NCBI GenBank assembly: GCA_026315105.1
Contig: CM048745.1
Coordinates: forward strand, 755,243,506 to 755,307,505
DNA length: 64,000 bases
From: Locusta migratoria
Lineage: Eukaryota > Arthropoda > Insecta > Orthoptera > Acrididae
Direction of reading: 5' to 3'
Both the position numbers and the translations under genes were made by a program. The notes beneath the pieces were generated by a model. That model was not told the origin of the DNA and did no database searches. It saw only the letters and a list, made by a program, of their open reading frames with translations. This document shows positions 53,601 through 64,000 of the stretch, one piece after another; within the stretch, counting starts at the first letter, position 1; each line of letters opens with the position of its first letter.

Positions 53601-54381
53601 AGGTTCGTGAGGGATAAGGATTGGTGGAATCTGAAAAGGTGCAGGTCATTGTGGAAGGAGGGGTGGGATCCAGACCATGGAATTTTTAAGGTTAGACAGT
53701 TGGGAGGGATACCATGACTTAGGCAACCTGGTATAGGATGTATTAGAATAACTGGAAGGGGGAGGAATAAGCTGTATCAACAATCGGCGTGGTTATAAAG
53801 CCCTCTGTTGAAAGCTGGCGGGATTGTTGGCTCGGAAGTCAGAATGTGACAGTTACAAAGGATTGAGAAGAAGGAAAATAGGAAAATACAAAAGAGAAGG
53901 GAATATTGATAGACAGATGTTTTAAAGTAGTATGTGTGTGTGTGTATGCGGTCTTGTGTATTTGCAGTGTGTATGCATTTTCTATATATATATATATGTT
54001 TATTTTATTTTATTTTCTCCCCTCACCCGCCTCCCCACTCCATTCCTAAGCTGCATCTCGTTATTCCCATCTAACCCATCCCCACCACCGTGACGTAACC
54101 TTCCTATCCCCTCTCCCCTCCCCTCCCCGATTCGCTGCAGAGCGTGATTCGAAGTGCGGCAGTTGGAGGTGATGGTTGTATGACTGTGTTGTGTGCCTGT
54201 GTGATTGCATGAGTGTTCTATTTTCAAGGCCATAGCCGATAGCTGAATGTGTTGTATGTGTGTGTGTCTTTTGTATGTGCCTGTCGCAGCTCGTCGCCAT
54301 GTCTTTGTGGTGAGTTTTAAACTGTCCTCACTATATTATTAATTCCAACCTGGACTTTCCATTATTATAATTAGATAATTA
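50645..54381. mobile_element. PLE-2: Penelope-like element with inverted tail, one unit with 14-bp TSD
   Basis: The unit is flanked by TAATTAGATAATTA at 50645-50658 and 54368-54381. The main copy is on the minus strand (about 53900 to 50659). To its right, about 53930-54367 is a plus-strand copy of only the 3' tail, the reverse complement of 50660-50960 plus the last 150 bp of tail that the main copy lacks. The 5' sides therefore meet near 53930. Because a single duplication encloses both, they probably integrated together. Confidence 0.88.
51030..53578 (-). pseudogene. PLE-2 RT/GIY-YIG gene, frameshifted
   Basis: On the minus strand: the N-terminal region (53578-52751) includes RPCLADLLNLPHPSK, VVNLSTKN and DIIILPADKGSTTVV. 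A stop precedes 52747-52529 with PTFYMLPKIHKPNNPGRPI. The RT core (52520-51750) is spread over frames, with motif words recognisable on comparison with PLE-1. The C-terminal part (51572-51030) is open and holds the Cys-rich linker GSYPCGRPHCKTCPIHPP and GIY-YIG (VIYQLCC, FYIGMTT, TRMNGHRR). Several stops and frameshifts; inactive. Confidence 0.87.
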
Positions 54382-54512
54382 GATATAATTGGTTCCATGA
54401 ACGCTAACTAAAATAACCGCGTTGGTTTCCCTTGAGATCTCACGACTTTTTGTGGTGGAAGGAATTCGTCGCGAGACTTGCATTTTTGTACATTTCATGT
54501 TTTTGATGGGAT

Positions 54513-55254
54513 ATCACTTCTTTCTGTCAGTAGTCCTTTCCAGTAAGACTTTTTGTACATCAGTCACAGATTTTCTAAAAACCCATTTTCTGTCTCTTTG
54601 GTTTGGTGTGGTTTCATTTGGTTTGATGTAACAGTATTTGGAGAGTCTGGAAAGTCAATTATATTGTTATTGTTCAATCCTTTCATCATGTACAGTACTG
54701 CAACCTGTGGTGAACAACTATAGAAATATCAACAAGTTAGTGTTGTATTTCGCATCAGTTTGTGAACTTCATAATATACTAGTTGCCATTAAGGAACTTT
54801 TTCCTGTATAAGTGAAAGTGGTAGTTATTATTTTGCCTCATATTTATTGAATGATCAGTTTATTTCATACAATAGTAATTCAAAATTAGTTATTTTAGTG
54901 CATAAAAAGAAGCCTTGTTTTATAGTGCACAAGGTTGTATGGTATGAAAATGATTACATGTAATTGCATAAATCTTTCTTCTAAAATCAGTACAATTAAA
55001 ACTTATGAGAGTTACAGAATAAAAGTAATTTCTTTCTTGAGAAAAAATCAAGCCTGAGATCATTAATAATAACAATGATATAAAAGAGAAATTTCTATAA
55101 TTTTTGTCATTGTGGGCTCCGGCTGGAAGTGCTTTTGGATATGATGATGATAATTTCATGTAACATTTTTGGACATTAGACCCCTTCTGGGATTGTGTTC
55201 GGTATGCCTGGTGGAAGTCTTTTGGTGACGCCACTTAGGCGACTTGTGCATCGA
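54513..55254. other. AT-rich sequence without a recognised gene
   Basis: Nothing recognised. The last part (from about 55110) may belong to the SINE that follows. Confidence 0.4.
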
Positions 55255-55385
55255 TGATGATGAAATAATGATACAACACCCATCGCCGAGTGGGTAAAAA
55301 CTGCGACCAGATCAGGAATCGAACCTGGGCACCCTACATGGCAATCTACTTTGCTACCCACTGAACTGCGGATGCAGACGCTTTT
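55255..55385 (-). repeat. tRNA-derived SINE, minus strand
   Basis: On the minus strand: TTCAGTGGGTAGCAAAGTAGA at the A-box position, CCCAGGTTCGATTCCTG at the B box, then a tail ending in a GAT or ATC repeat. It is not a proper tRNA. Confidence 0.6.
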
Positions 55386-56942
55386 GGAAAACAAGCGTGT
55401 TTTTGCAAAATTATTTAGTGAACTTGGAGTATAATGCACGCTACATTAGTTCCTTATTTCATTCCCCACATATTTCTGAGCTACAACTTAACTTTTATTT
55501 CACAAAGGTCTATTTATTTTTGGAGATAATCCTCCTCCTTTTCTTCTCTGGTATCTTGTTGAACATCAGCTACGGATTTTCTTAAAGGCCACTCCCTATC
55601 CTCTTTTTTAAATTTTTCTCAGAGGCTTTGATGCAACAGTTTTCAGCATACTTATTGACAGCATGTTAGCAATCGCACTAACACCAATATTACACTAACT
55701 TTATTCTTTGATAAAGACTCTTCAGTACACTGATACTCGTACTAACACCAATATTGCACTAATTTTCTCCACATATTCGTTCAATATTTTTTGATAAAGA
55801 ATGTTTAACATGGCACTGAGGCCAATCCACAGACATACAACTCATAGACCATCAGAATTATAGTTAATTTATGTCTGTGGCACATCGATGGTATCAAAAC
55901 GTGGGACTATTGATATTTACCTACAGAAGATTCAACTCCGTGATCTAAAAAAAATTGTGTAGCCTAAGATGCCAAGCCACAAGTGAGATAGGTGAATATA
56001 AATGTATGTTCTGTTTTGTATATTATACCTTTGTCTAGTAGACAATAGAATTTTACTTACAGTAGTGGTGGCGTAGTGTGCTGAAGTGGCAGTGACAATT
56101 AATGTGGCTCTTCGGAAAATCAGTCACGTAGAATAAAAGGCATAGTCTTTCATGTTGACCATGAAGTAAATAATTAATTTTGTTCCTGCTCTGCAGTTAA
56201 CAGGTTATTCTATGTACCCCTCATAAAGCGAACATTTTGTTGCCAACATTTGCACACTGCGCCAACACCATAAGTAAAATTTAGCCTTTACATCAAAACT
56301 CTAAATTTGGCGTAATTATATCAATTTAACCCTATTTCTTATGACTGTTATATTCGTACACAAATAACTATTAATACATTGTGTAAGGTGACAGGGAGAC
56401 CAATAATACTGTATTTGGTAGTGTCAGTTTAGTAGTGGGTATCATTGTTTCTGCCGAGGATTGTTTGTTTTGGCATCCAAAACATTGATATTCTTGGACA
56501 TCTATGTTTTCGTTTCGATGTTCATCTTACATCGATATCTTCGAATTTATGTTAACATTGATTTTACCATCGATGTTTTTCTAATACCGATCATCCCTAG
56601 GGCAGTAGTTGGTAGCATTTCAGTTTTTGACGTTCACTTTTTATTACAGATGGAGAATTTAAATCGTCAAAACATCTATTTCATTTTACCACTCTTATTG
56701 GCTATGTACATTCATGATTATTGTATTGTACACATCCACAGCAAACCATCTTTTGAAATGTGTAAGTTTCATTGGCCTCCTGATAAAATTATTGTAGAAA
56801 ATCGGTATTTCAGTTTTAAGTTTGCGTACAATGGTGTCCCCACATCTCTGCCATGTTGTGGTTTGAAACCAGTGTCTAACGTTTTTGCTCCCAGTCTAAC
56901 GTTTTTGCACCACGTCATGTGATGGAATTCTCGACATTACGA
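55386..56942. other. AT-rich sequence, one long open frame of doubtful meaning
   Basis: A 153-codon plus-strand frame (56461-56922) has no recognised domain. Its first part consists of repeated ATCGATGTTTT-like words followed by ACCGATCATCCCTAG, which resembles DNA-transposon end sequence, so I do not call it a gene. Confidence 0.4.
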
Positions 56943-56956
56943 GCAACAGTTTTCTC

Positions 56957-57257
56957 GAATGAAACTTTCACTCTGCAGCGGAGTGTGCGCTGATATGAAA
57001 CTTCCTGGCAGATTAAAATTGTTTGCCGGAACCGGGACTCGAACCTGGGACACTTCCCTTACATGGGCAAGGTTCGCAGGAGAGCTTCTTTGAAGTTTGG
57101 AAAGTAGGAGGTGAGGTACTGGCGGAAGTAAAGTTGTGAGGCAGCATCGTGAGTCGTGTCGGGATAGCTCAGTCGGTAGAGCGCTTGCCTGCGAATGGCA
57201 AGGGTCCCAGGTTTGAGTCCCGGTTCCGGCACACAATTTTAATCTGCCAGGAAGTTT
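56957..57257 (+). repeat. tRNA-derived SINE with 13-bp target duplication
   Basis: The 301-bp element lies between CAACAGTTTTCTC at 56944-56956 and 57258-57270. It starts GAATGAAACTTTCACTCTGC, carries an inverted half-tRNA (about 56999-57055), a central part, then a tRNA-like end with GGATAGCTCAGTCGGTAGAGCG and GGTTTGAGTCCCGG (about 57163-57232). The acceptor halves GTCGGGA and TTCCGGC can pair. The long duplication shows it inserted by reverse transcription. Confidence 0.85.
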
Positions 57258-57443
57258 CAACAGTTTTCTCATTTATAGCTGAAATCAAGCTATAATCTAG
57301 GTGTCATTGGTACTGTTTCCATTTGTAGCAATTTAAGACATATCGTACCAGTTATTCTTCATTCTGCAATCAGGTGCTATATGTCATTTCTGATGACTGT
57401 TCACTTACAGTTAGTAGAAAGGTGATGGTTATGTTAAAATGAG

Positions 57444-57446
57444 AGG

Positions 57447-57483
<37 letters not shown>

Positions 57484-57545
57484 CCACTGGGGATCGAACC
57501 CACAACCTCCTGGACGTGAACTCAACGCTTTACCACAAGACAGCA
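57444..57545 (-). repeat. tRNA-like SINE end with T-run terminator
   Basis: On the minus strand: TGTGGTAAAGCG at the A-box position, GGTTCGATCCCCA as a good B box, GGTTTAC at the acceptor end, then more than 25 T. The 5' acceptor strand does not pair, so it is a tRNA-derived sequence and not a tRNA gene. The T-run could stop RNA polymerase III. Confidence 0.55.
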
Positions 57546-58149
57546 GATAGCAGATACGCTATCAAGCGAAAATGTGTAGCCTATGTGAACAGAATAATTA
57601 TTTACAGATGTTTCAATTTTTCCTTCCATTAAAGGCTAAATAAAATCTAAATACAAAATTTGACGTTTGTGTGTCTGCTAGAAGTACCTTAGAATTTTGA
57701 TGATTGGTGAGTCAGTGAGTGACAGAATTAGCGATTTTCAATTGTTAATATTTTGTAAACTATAAGGTGTAAAATAGAATAATTTGAAAATATGGCTAGT
57801 TATAGTAGATACTCTAGCTAACCGAAAATTCAGGCTTCTCGATTTATCCACAACTGAGATACAGCGGGGTTATCCTCAACTGAGATACAGGGGGGTCAAA
57901 AGTGCCATCTGCTGTTTCAAGAAAAGGATGGTACGGCTGTGTGCTCGACTTCGCGGGGGCACGGCTTGCCTCCTCCTACCTGTCAGTTGTAAAGCAGTTA
58001 CAAGGATAAGTTTGGAAGCATTACGACCCACATGACGGCAAACAGGGAATCATTTTTTCAGAGTACCTTACACAACTGAAGTAGCAGGAAGTAACAGTGG
58101 TATGCAAAGTATCCTCCACCACGCACCTTGAGGTGGTGTATGCCATATG
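57546..58149. other. Sequence without a recognised gene
   Basis: A 20-bp motif containing CAACTGAGATACAG(C/G)GGGGT appears twice near 57850-57900. Nothing else recognised. Confidence 0.4.
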
Positions 58150-58525
58150 GCTGTAGATGCTGAGAAAGATAGTGTTCAAGAGCAGCGAGACCATCTGCAT
58201 GTGGGATATTGGTGATACAGAACTGGCATCGCTGGTGGTTTACAAGTAAGGATCCAGGAGGTATGAGGTAGGGTTTGTGGAGAGTCTGTAAAGGAATTGG
58301 TTCGTATCTTTGATTTTGGGGGGGGGGGGGGGGGGGCTAGAATTCCAACAATAGGTTGAACGTGCTGGTCAACTAGGGCCTGAATTCTTTCAATGGGACC
58401 ACAGTAACCTGTCACAATTGGCATAAATGATTATTAGATTTATGGATTTTTGGGTACATGTAGAATGTAGGTGGGTGGGTGTTGTTGGGGTGAGGAAGGA
58501 GATGGATTTGTGTGGAACGGTTCTC
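58150..58525 (-). pseudogene. PLE reverse transcriptase fragment
   Basis: Minus-strand words MPIVTGYCGPIERIQALVDQH and the antisense of CATGTGGGATATTGG match the PLE block GRPIVAGYQAPTERI through motif A. A G-run (about 58319-58336) interrupts it. Strongly decayed. Confidence 0.75.
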
Positions 58526-59641
58526 GGAAGATAAGCAGAACACTGCACACCTTCCTCCACAAGAGTTGTGGAGGTGTAAACCACATATAGATACAATTTC
58601 AGCCTAGTATTAACTGAGTGAAAGCTGCTAACTCTTGTGAATAAACTGATATTGTTTAACACCAAGCAACATTAAAGAAAATATGTTGTGAGAGGGTAAT
58701 GTCAGAAATCACAGACTACTACTTAGGGGTTGACAAAAGATCCACAAGCTTTTGTCGCATATTGCTCAAACCAACTGCTTCTGGACAAAAATACCCTGTT
58801 TGATTCATTAGAGTTATCCAAGAAATGTCATTAAAAAAGGTAAAGCAGTCAACAATCTTAAGTTTTGTTTACTAGGCATGATCATGTTTGGAGGTTGTAT
58901 GCTATTGCCTTCTTCCAACCTTCGTACTGACATGCCCTGCCAGTTATAGGGGAACCTACAGTTTAATGTAGTTTCCAAACAGTGGCACTACTAGGTACTT
59001 TTTTCATCAGCAACATTGCCAGAGGTGATAGAAGTGGAAAGTAACAGATAAAAATCTTAGGACCTGACTTGGAACTAACCTGTGGCCTTTCGATTCATAG
59101 TTTAACACTCTACCACTGTGCTATCAAGACACACAGCGAATGAAAATAAGCAAAGTTGATTACTTTGTTTGTTGCATTATAAGTTATTTCAGATAATGTT
59201 CTAATGATTAAAATGCAGCATTTACTTTTTCAACAAGTTCCTGAATGTGGGTTTCTGCTACAGCTTATTACCTATATGAATGCTTAGAAATTTGTTCTAC
59301 TCAGCCTCACTTTATTATCTCCCCATTCTTGGTAATCAAGTTGGAGGTACTATTTTTAACCTGTGAACTGACTTCAGTCTAAAAAAGGAGAACTCTAAGC
59401 TCCACTACTACAGAAATTTCTCCATGAGTAATCCCCTCATTCCCCCACAATGCTGTTACCTTAAAGCTTTGCCAGTCTCCCCTTCCCACACCTAGGTGCA
59501 GGCCATGCCTGGCGAAACCCAGCAGCTGATAGAGTAAACTGGCATCACTGAAATGTGAGCCATCAGCATCAGCACCTCCATGAACCTCATTTTAATATCC
59601 CTAACAACTGCATCAACATGAGACCAATCATGATGCTGAAA
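58526..59641. other. Sequence with one tRNA-like segment, no gene
   Basis: At about 59050-59135 the minus strand reads TAGCACAGTGGTAGAGTG, then GGCCACAGGTTAGTTCC, a decayed tRNA-derived SINE. The rest is not recognised. Confidence 0.5.
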
Positions 59642-59647
59642 CAGTTG

Positions 59648-60776
59648 CATACCTGCCAACTCTCCCGATTTAGGCGGGAGTCTCCTGATTTTTCACTTTT
59701 TCTTCCGCCTCCTGATTTTACCATTATTTCTCCCGATTTGTAGCTTTTGTCCTGAAACCCAAGATTCGTTTTTTGACCAATAGTCAAAAGTCCCTTTGTT
59801 CATTTATCAGTTTAATCTATAATTATAGAAATTAGGAGTAGTGCGTAATTTGTATAAAGATTACTTTTGCTTTTTCTGCATATTTGCAGAAACGCTTGTA
59901 GTGTTTCGATGTTGTGCTATTTTTGTAGTTAATGGTTCGTCATTGTACGTAAGTGAAATCATCAGTTTCATATGCAAATTGCAGAAAAGCTACTTTCATG
60001 GAAAAAAATATTTTACGGGAGTATGGGATTTCAATTCGGTGCTATGTGTTCCAGTGTGGCAAAAAATATAATCCATTTTTAAGCAGTTTTTGGAACATTG
60101 TTTGTATTTTGTACTCTTTGTCAGTGTGATGTTTCGACAACACATGTACCAGAATACGTGCAGAGAAAATGAAAAGTGTGTGAGTAACAATAAAAGACTC
60201 AAATGGCTGAGAAAAGTGAAAGTGATCATGTGATAAAAGCAGAGTACTTATTTACACTGTTTAATTTAGAGTACGGGTTTACCAATTAAATATGATAACA
60301 ATGAGGGTCACTTGTTCCATAAAATGTTCCCAGGTAGCAAGTGTAGCACAAAAATACAGCTGTGAACATTTTTTGTTTTAATCTAAAAATCAATCAAGTT
60401 ACTTGGACTGGCTACAAATAAGGATGTAATCAACATTTGGGTTAATGCGAGTGTTTTTTGTAGCCATTATGTAGCCTTGTAAGATGATAGAAACAGGCTA
60501 AAATCAATTATGTTGGCTTATATATATGGTGCTCACTCGCGCTCTCGTTGCAGTACGCCGCTTTACCTTTGAGGATGCCTTCTGCAGTCGAAGACGAAAT
60601 GTCGGGGAAGTTTTATGTATGGACCATGGCATCTGAGCCCGGAAGTCTAAAGTGATGAGTTTATAGTAAAGTGTGCCGCAGTTTTTGATAGAACATATCT
60701 TCTGATTTTTTGAAGAATCTCCCGATTTTTTAAACTGGATCTCCTGTTTTTTACGTTATAAAGGTTGGCAGGTATG
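59648..60776. mobile_element. TIR element with subterminal CTCCCGATTT repeats
   Basis: Ends are CATACCTGCCAAC and GTTGGCAGGTATG, perfect 13-bp inverted repeats, flanked by CAGTTG at 59642-59647 and 60777-60782. About seven copies of CTCC(C/T)GATTT or variants lie within 110 bp of the two ends, in the same direction at both. No transposase is encoded, so it would be non-autonomous. The superfamily is uncertain because the border between repeat and duplication can be drawn in more than one way. Confidence 0.65.
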
Positions 60777-60782
60777 CAGTTG

Positions 60783-61684
60783 AACGAGATGCACATTTGT
60801 ACCACTAGTTTGAGTAGCTATCTTTTCCAGGTCACCACCTATGTCATACTTCCCATCCCTATCAAGACTATTCCCATCACTACCGTCTATCACATCCTAA
60901 TCCTCTTTTGAAAAATTCCTGCCTAACTCCCCTATGTTGACAGTCATCTAATCTAACCCTGTACTAGGCTCCACAATGCTGGTGACCTGGTACTCATTCC
61001 CCAACACTTCATGCAACTGCTTGCCTACACCTCTGCTGTGTGAATTACCTAACAGCAGAACCTTCTTCTTTCTATCAGGTTTACTACTTATTTAGGCTTC
61101 CTAACAGCTTAGGTCTGTTGCATGTTACCTACACCTAGAGCTACTGGAGCCTCCACTCCACTTAACTCTAACAGTTGGTCAAATCTATTAGCAACACACA
61201 AAGTGCAACTTTCTAAATATCTCCTCCTCCTCCTAGCTGCCTTCCTGCCAACTGCTAATTCACATACCCCAGTCCCTCCCCCCTAACCTCCTCAACCTAT
61301 CTAGCTCCTCCTTTGTATTCTACAACTGAACCTGAAGGCACAGATCTTTAAGCTCCTGCTCCTTTATCAACTTATCCCTGCTATATAACCTGCAATTTCA
61401 GGATAGGAGCTTTCCACTATGTCCAGTGGCTTTCTCACTGCTTCTCCCCCACCCCCAGTAAAAATACTTTGTACAAATCTCATACCTTTAACTCACTATC
61501 TATCCTTCACAAATGGCAATTCTGAGTGTCTGTTGTTGCCTAAATTAGAGAGCAAGTCAGGTGCAGGTTTTGACACATTTCTTGTTTTTCCATTCCAGAT
61601 TGAGTTATTTGGATTCTAAGTATAAAATTTAATGAACATTTTATGGTATTATTTGATTAATGATGGAAATTCTCCACAGAGATG
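60783..61684. other. Sequence without a recognised gene
   Basis: Pyrimidine-rich in places. A 66-codon frame at 61419 has no recognised domain. Confidence 0.4.
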
Positions 61685-61693
61685 ATAAATTAT

Positions 61694-61978
61694 TTTTCAA
61701 AAGAGATAGATTGACTGGCCAGTACTTACCTTTTAGCTGTACAGCCGATAGTTACACACAGAATCTTCATGACCCAGATCGTGAATTAGCTTCCCCTTCC
61801 TTTTCCATTCCCTCTTCTTCTTCTTCTTCTTCTTCTTCTTCCCCCCCCCCCCTCCCTTCCTCTCTTACCTGAAGAAGGACACAGATCCGAAAGCTTGTTT
61901 TATTTTCTTTCTGTGTGTAACTATCAGCTGTACAGCTAAAAGGCAAGTACTGGCCAGCCAATCTGTCTCTTTTGAAAA
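61694..61978. mobile_element. Short head-to-head PLE tail pair with 9-bp duplication
   Basis: Flanked by ATAAATTAT at 61685-61693 and 61979-61987. The first 70 bp and last 70 bp are reverse complements with about three differences. The centre has a (TTC)n run (about 61817-61841), then CTGAAGA (61869), GGACACAGATCC and GAAA (61889-61892), the hammerhead-like core. Confidence 0.8.
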
Positions 61979-61987
61979 ATAAATTAT

Positions 61988-62527
61988 GGTATTATTTCTA
62001 CAATTTATCTTCTGACCAAAAGCATCTTTTTAAGTTGAACATGGAAAATCAGTTTCCTCTGTGCAGTTTGGATCAGGTTTACAAGCAACCACAAAAAGAT
62101 ATACCGGTACTTTAACATCAAGATGAACAAGACTTAAAGGGGCTACTTAGCTTAGGCGGCAAGACAGACCCATAATAAACATTTTATACAAATATATAAA
62201 ACGTCTTGTAGACAATGTTGCTGAAGTGTTGCTATACCTGTACAATTGTTAGGAAAGATTTGGTGAAGGTAGACATAATCAACAGTGATTTATCAAGACA
62301 GTGTTACATTACCGAAAGGGGGAATGGACCCTCTTTGTGCTGCAGCTTTATTTTGTTAGTTCCCCAATATTTGGTTCTTTAGAGAAAATATTAAACAACA
62401 CATTCTTTTAACGAAACTACATTACATTGATAAACTTTTCAAGAGGATAGTCAGTAAAATTTACAAAAAAGGTGTGTATCTAATATCAGAAAATATGAAA
62501 AAATAAATTAAACTGCATCCTGAAACA
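61988..62527. other. AT-rich sequence without a recognised gene
   Basis: Nothing recognised. Confidence 0.45.
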
Positions 62528-64000
62528 TGTTGTTGTTGTTGTTGTTGTTGTTGTGGTCTTAAGTCCGCAGACTGGTTTGATGCAGCTGTCCACACTACCC
62601 TGTCCTGCGCAAGTCTCTTCATCTGATAATACGTTTGGCAACATACATCCTTTTGAATCTGCTTTCTATATTCGTACCTCGGTCTCCCTCTACGATTTTT
62701 ACCCCACAATCTTCCTTCTAGTGCTAAGCTGATAATTCCGTGATGTCTCAGAATGTGTCCAACCAATCTATCCCTTTTCTTAGTCAGGATATGGCAGAAA
62801 CTCCTTTTCTCCCCAATTCGGGTAAGCACCTCCTCATTAGTTACGAGATCTACCCATCTACTTTTCATCATTTGTCTGTAGCACCACATTTAAAAAGCTT
62901 CTATCATCTTTTTATCTGAACTCCTTATCGTCCACGTTTCACTACTTTACAATGCTACACTCCAGCCAAATGCTTTCAGAAAGGACTTCCTAACATTTAA
63001 ATTAATATTGGATGTTAACACGTTTTGCTTCTTTAGAAACACTTTTCTTCCCATAGCCACTTCTTTACTTCGGCCATCAGAAGTTATCTTGCTACCAAAA
63101 TAACAAAATTCATCTACTACTTTTATTGTCTCATTACCTAATCTAATTCCTTCAGCATCACCTGATTGTCTGACATTGCATTCCATTACCTTTGTTTTAC
63201 TCTTGTTAAAGTTCATCTTATGTCTTTCTTTCAAGACACTGTCCATCCCATTCAATTGCTCTTCCAGATCTTTTGCAGTCTCTGACAGAATTAACTACGC
63301 CATCGGCAAACCACAATGTTTTTATTTCTTCTCCCTGCACTTTAATGCCCTCTCCAAATTTCTCCTTGCATTCCTTCACTGCCTGCTCAATGTACAGATT
63401 GAACAACATTGGGGAAAGGGTACAAGCCTGTCTTACTCCCTTCCCGACCTCTGCGTCCCTTTCTTGCCCTTCGACTCTAATAACCACTGTCTGGTTTTTG
63501 TATAGGTTGAATGTAACTCTTTGCTCCCTATATTTTACCCCTGCTACCTTCAGAATTTGGAAAAGTGTATTCCAGTCGACACTCTCAAAAGCTTTCTCCA
63601 AATCGACAAACGCTAAAAACGTAGGTTTCCCTTTCCTTAGCCTATCTTCTAATATACGTCGTAATGTGAATATTGCCTCCCTTGTTCCTACATTTCTCCT
63701 AAATCCAAGCTGTTCTTCCCCAAGGTTGGATTCCACAAGTTTTTCCATTCGTCTGTAAATAATTCGTGTTCGTATTTTGCACCCATGACTTATTAAACTG
63801 ATAGTTCTGTAATTTTCACATTTGTCTGCATTTGCTTTCTTAGGAATTGTAATTACAATATTCTTCTTGAAGTCGGAGGGTATTTCCCCTGTCTCATACA
63901 TCTTGCATACCAGGTGATACATTTTTTTCATGACTGGCACTCCTAATGAGATCAGCAGTTCAGGCGAAATATCATCTACTCCAGGAGCCTTGTTTCGACT
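62528..64000 (-). pseudogene. RTE-type LINE, 3' part, continues beyond the window
   Basis: From the (CAA)n tail (plus-strand GTT repeats at 62528-62553) the minus strand encodes, from 5' to 3': VCKMYETGEIPSDFKK, ENYRTISLISHGCKI, FVDLEKAFESVDW (motif A), RQACTLSPMLFNLYIE (motif B), motif C altered by a frameshift (WFADGV), CNVRQSGDAEGIRLG, and the C-terminal KNRRGRPRYEYRKQI. Same family as 47185-50473. Three frames are needed, so it is inactive. The 5' end lies outside the window. Confidence 0.88.

Larger units (their letters stand above)
46586..54512. mobile_element. Foldback element hosting an RTE and PLE-2
   Basis: The outer arms 46586-46713 and 54385-54512 are reverse complements of 128 bp each. 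The pairing continues inward: 46714-46805 pairs with about 50560-50658, across the PLE-2 insertion. Without its two guests the element is only about 0.9 kb. Its centre contains a second, direct copy of the internal sequence (46725-46975 against 47040-47184 and 50474-50565). It has no coding sequence. It might be a non-autonomous DNA transposon or another palindromic repeat; I could not find a convincing target duplication. Confidence 0.7.

Noticed and set aside
56580..56610. hAT transposon end (ATCATCCCTAG)
   Set aside because: Only one end-like word, with no matching inverted end or 8-bp duplication found.
56461..56922. 153-codon plus-strand frame as a gene
   Set aside because: No domain, repetitive start resembling transposon-end sequence, and no splice or start context to support it.

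Overview
This window looks like intergenic or intronic DNA from a large, repeat-filled animal genome. It is AT-rich between elements, has no operons and no rRNA, and nearly every long reading frame belongs to a retroelement. The repeat mix (Penelope-like elements with C-terminal GIY-YIG, RTE-type and CR1/Jockey-type LINEs, a Ty3 element, tRNA-derived SINEs) resembles what is seen in orthopteran insects such as grasshoppers and locusts. That species guess is inference and the sequence does not prove it.

Layout. 1-4034: no recognised gene, apart from a short inverted Penelope (PLE) tail pair at 1843-2223. 4035-17085: a nest of transposons. A plus-strand LINE fragment (LINE-A) is split by a nearly complete minus-strand LINE (LINE-B, with PHD and SGNH-esterase ORF1 and EN-RT ORF2). 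LINE-B is in turn split by a head-to-head dimer of PLE-1, whose two 3,155-bp arms are almost identical and each encode an open RT/GIY-YIG protein. 17735-22281: a GC-rich, minus-strand Ty3/gypsy element with two LTRs, a polypurine tract and a GGCACA target duplication; it is defective. 22510-25378: PLE tails, a GIY-YIG fragment and tRNA-derived SINEs. 26034-28683: an internally deleted RTE copy. 29110-35530: decayed PLE sequence. 36498-42186: mostly unique sequence with a few exon-like segments, a Tc1/mariner relic and local tandem duplications. 43059-46560: LINE, PLE and RTE fragments. 46586-54512: a foldback element invaded by a full-length RTE (TSD ATAATTTA) and by PLE-2 (14-bp TSD). 54513-64000: unique sequence, SINEs, a TIR element (59648-60776), a short PLE tail pair (61694-61978) and the 3' end of another RTE that runs off the window.

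How the parts relate. The genes are selfish elements and do not form a pathway. The strongest pattern is that PLE insertions repeatedly appear as head-to-head inverted units. Four of them lie inside a direct repeat that looks like one target-site duplication, so each inverted pair seems to be a single integration product. The PLE tails share a core of CTGANGA, then a hairpin, then GAAA, like part of a hammerhead ribozyme. Any host gene here is represented only by a few short candidate exons, which I cannot name.
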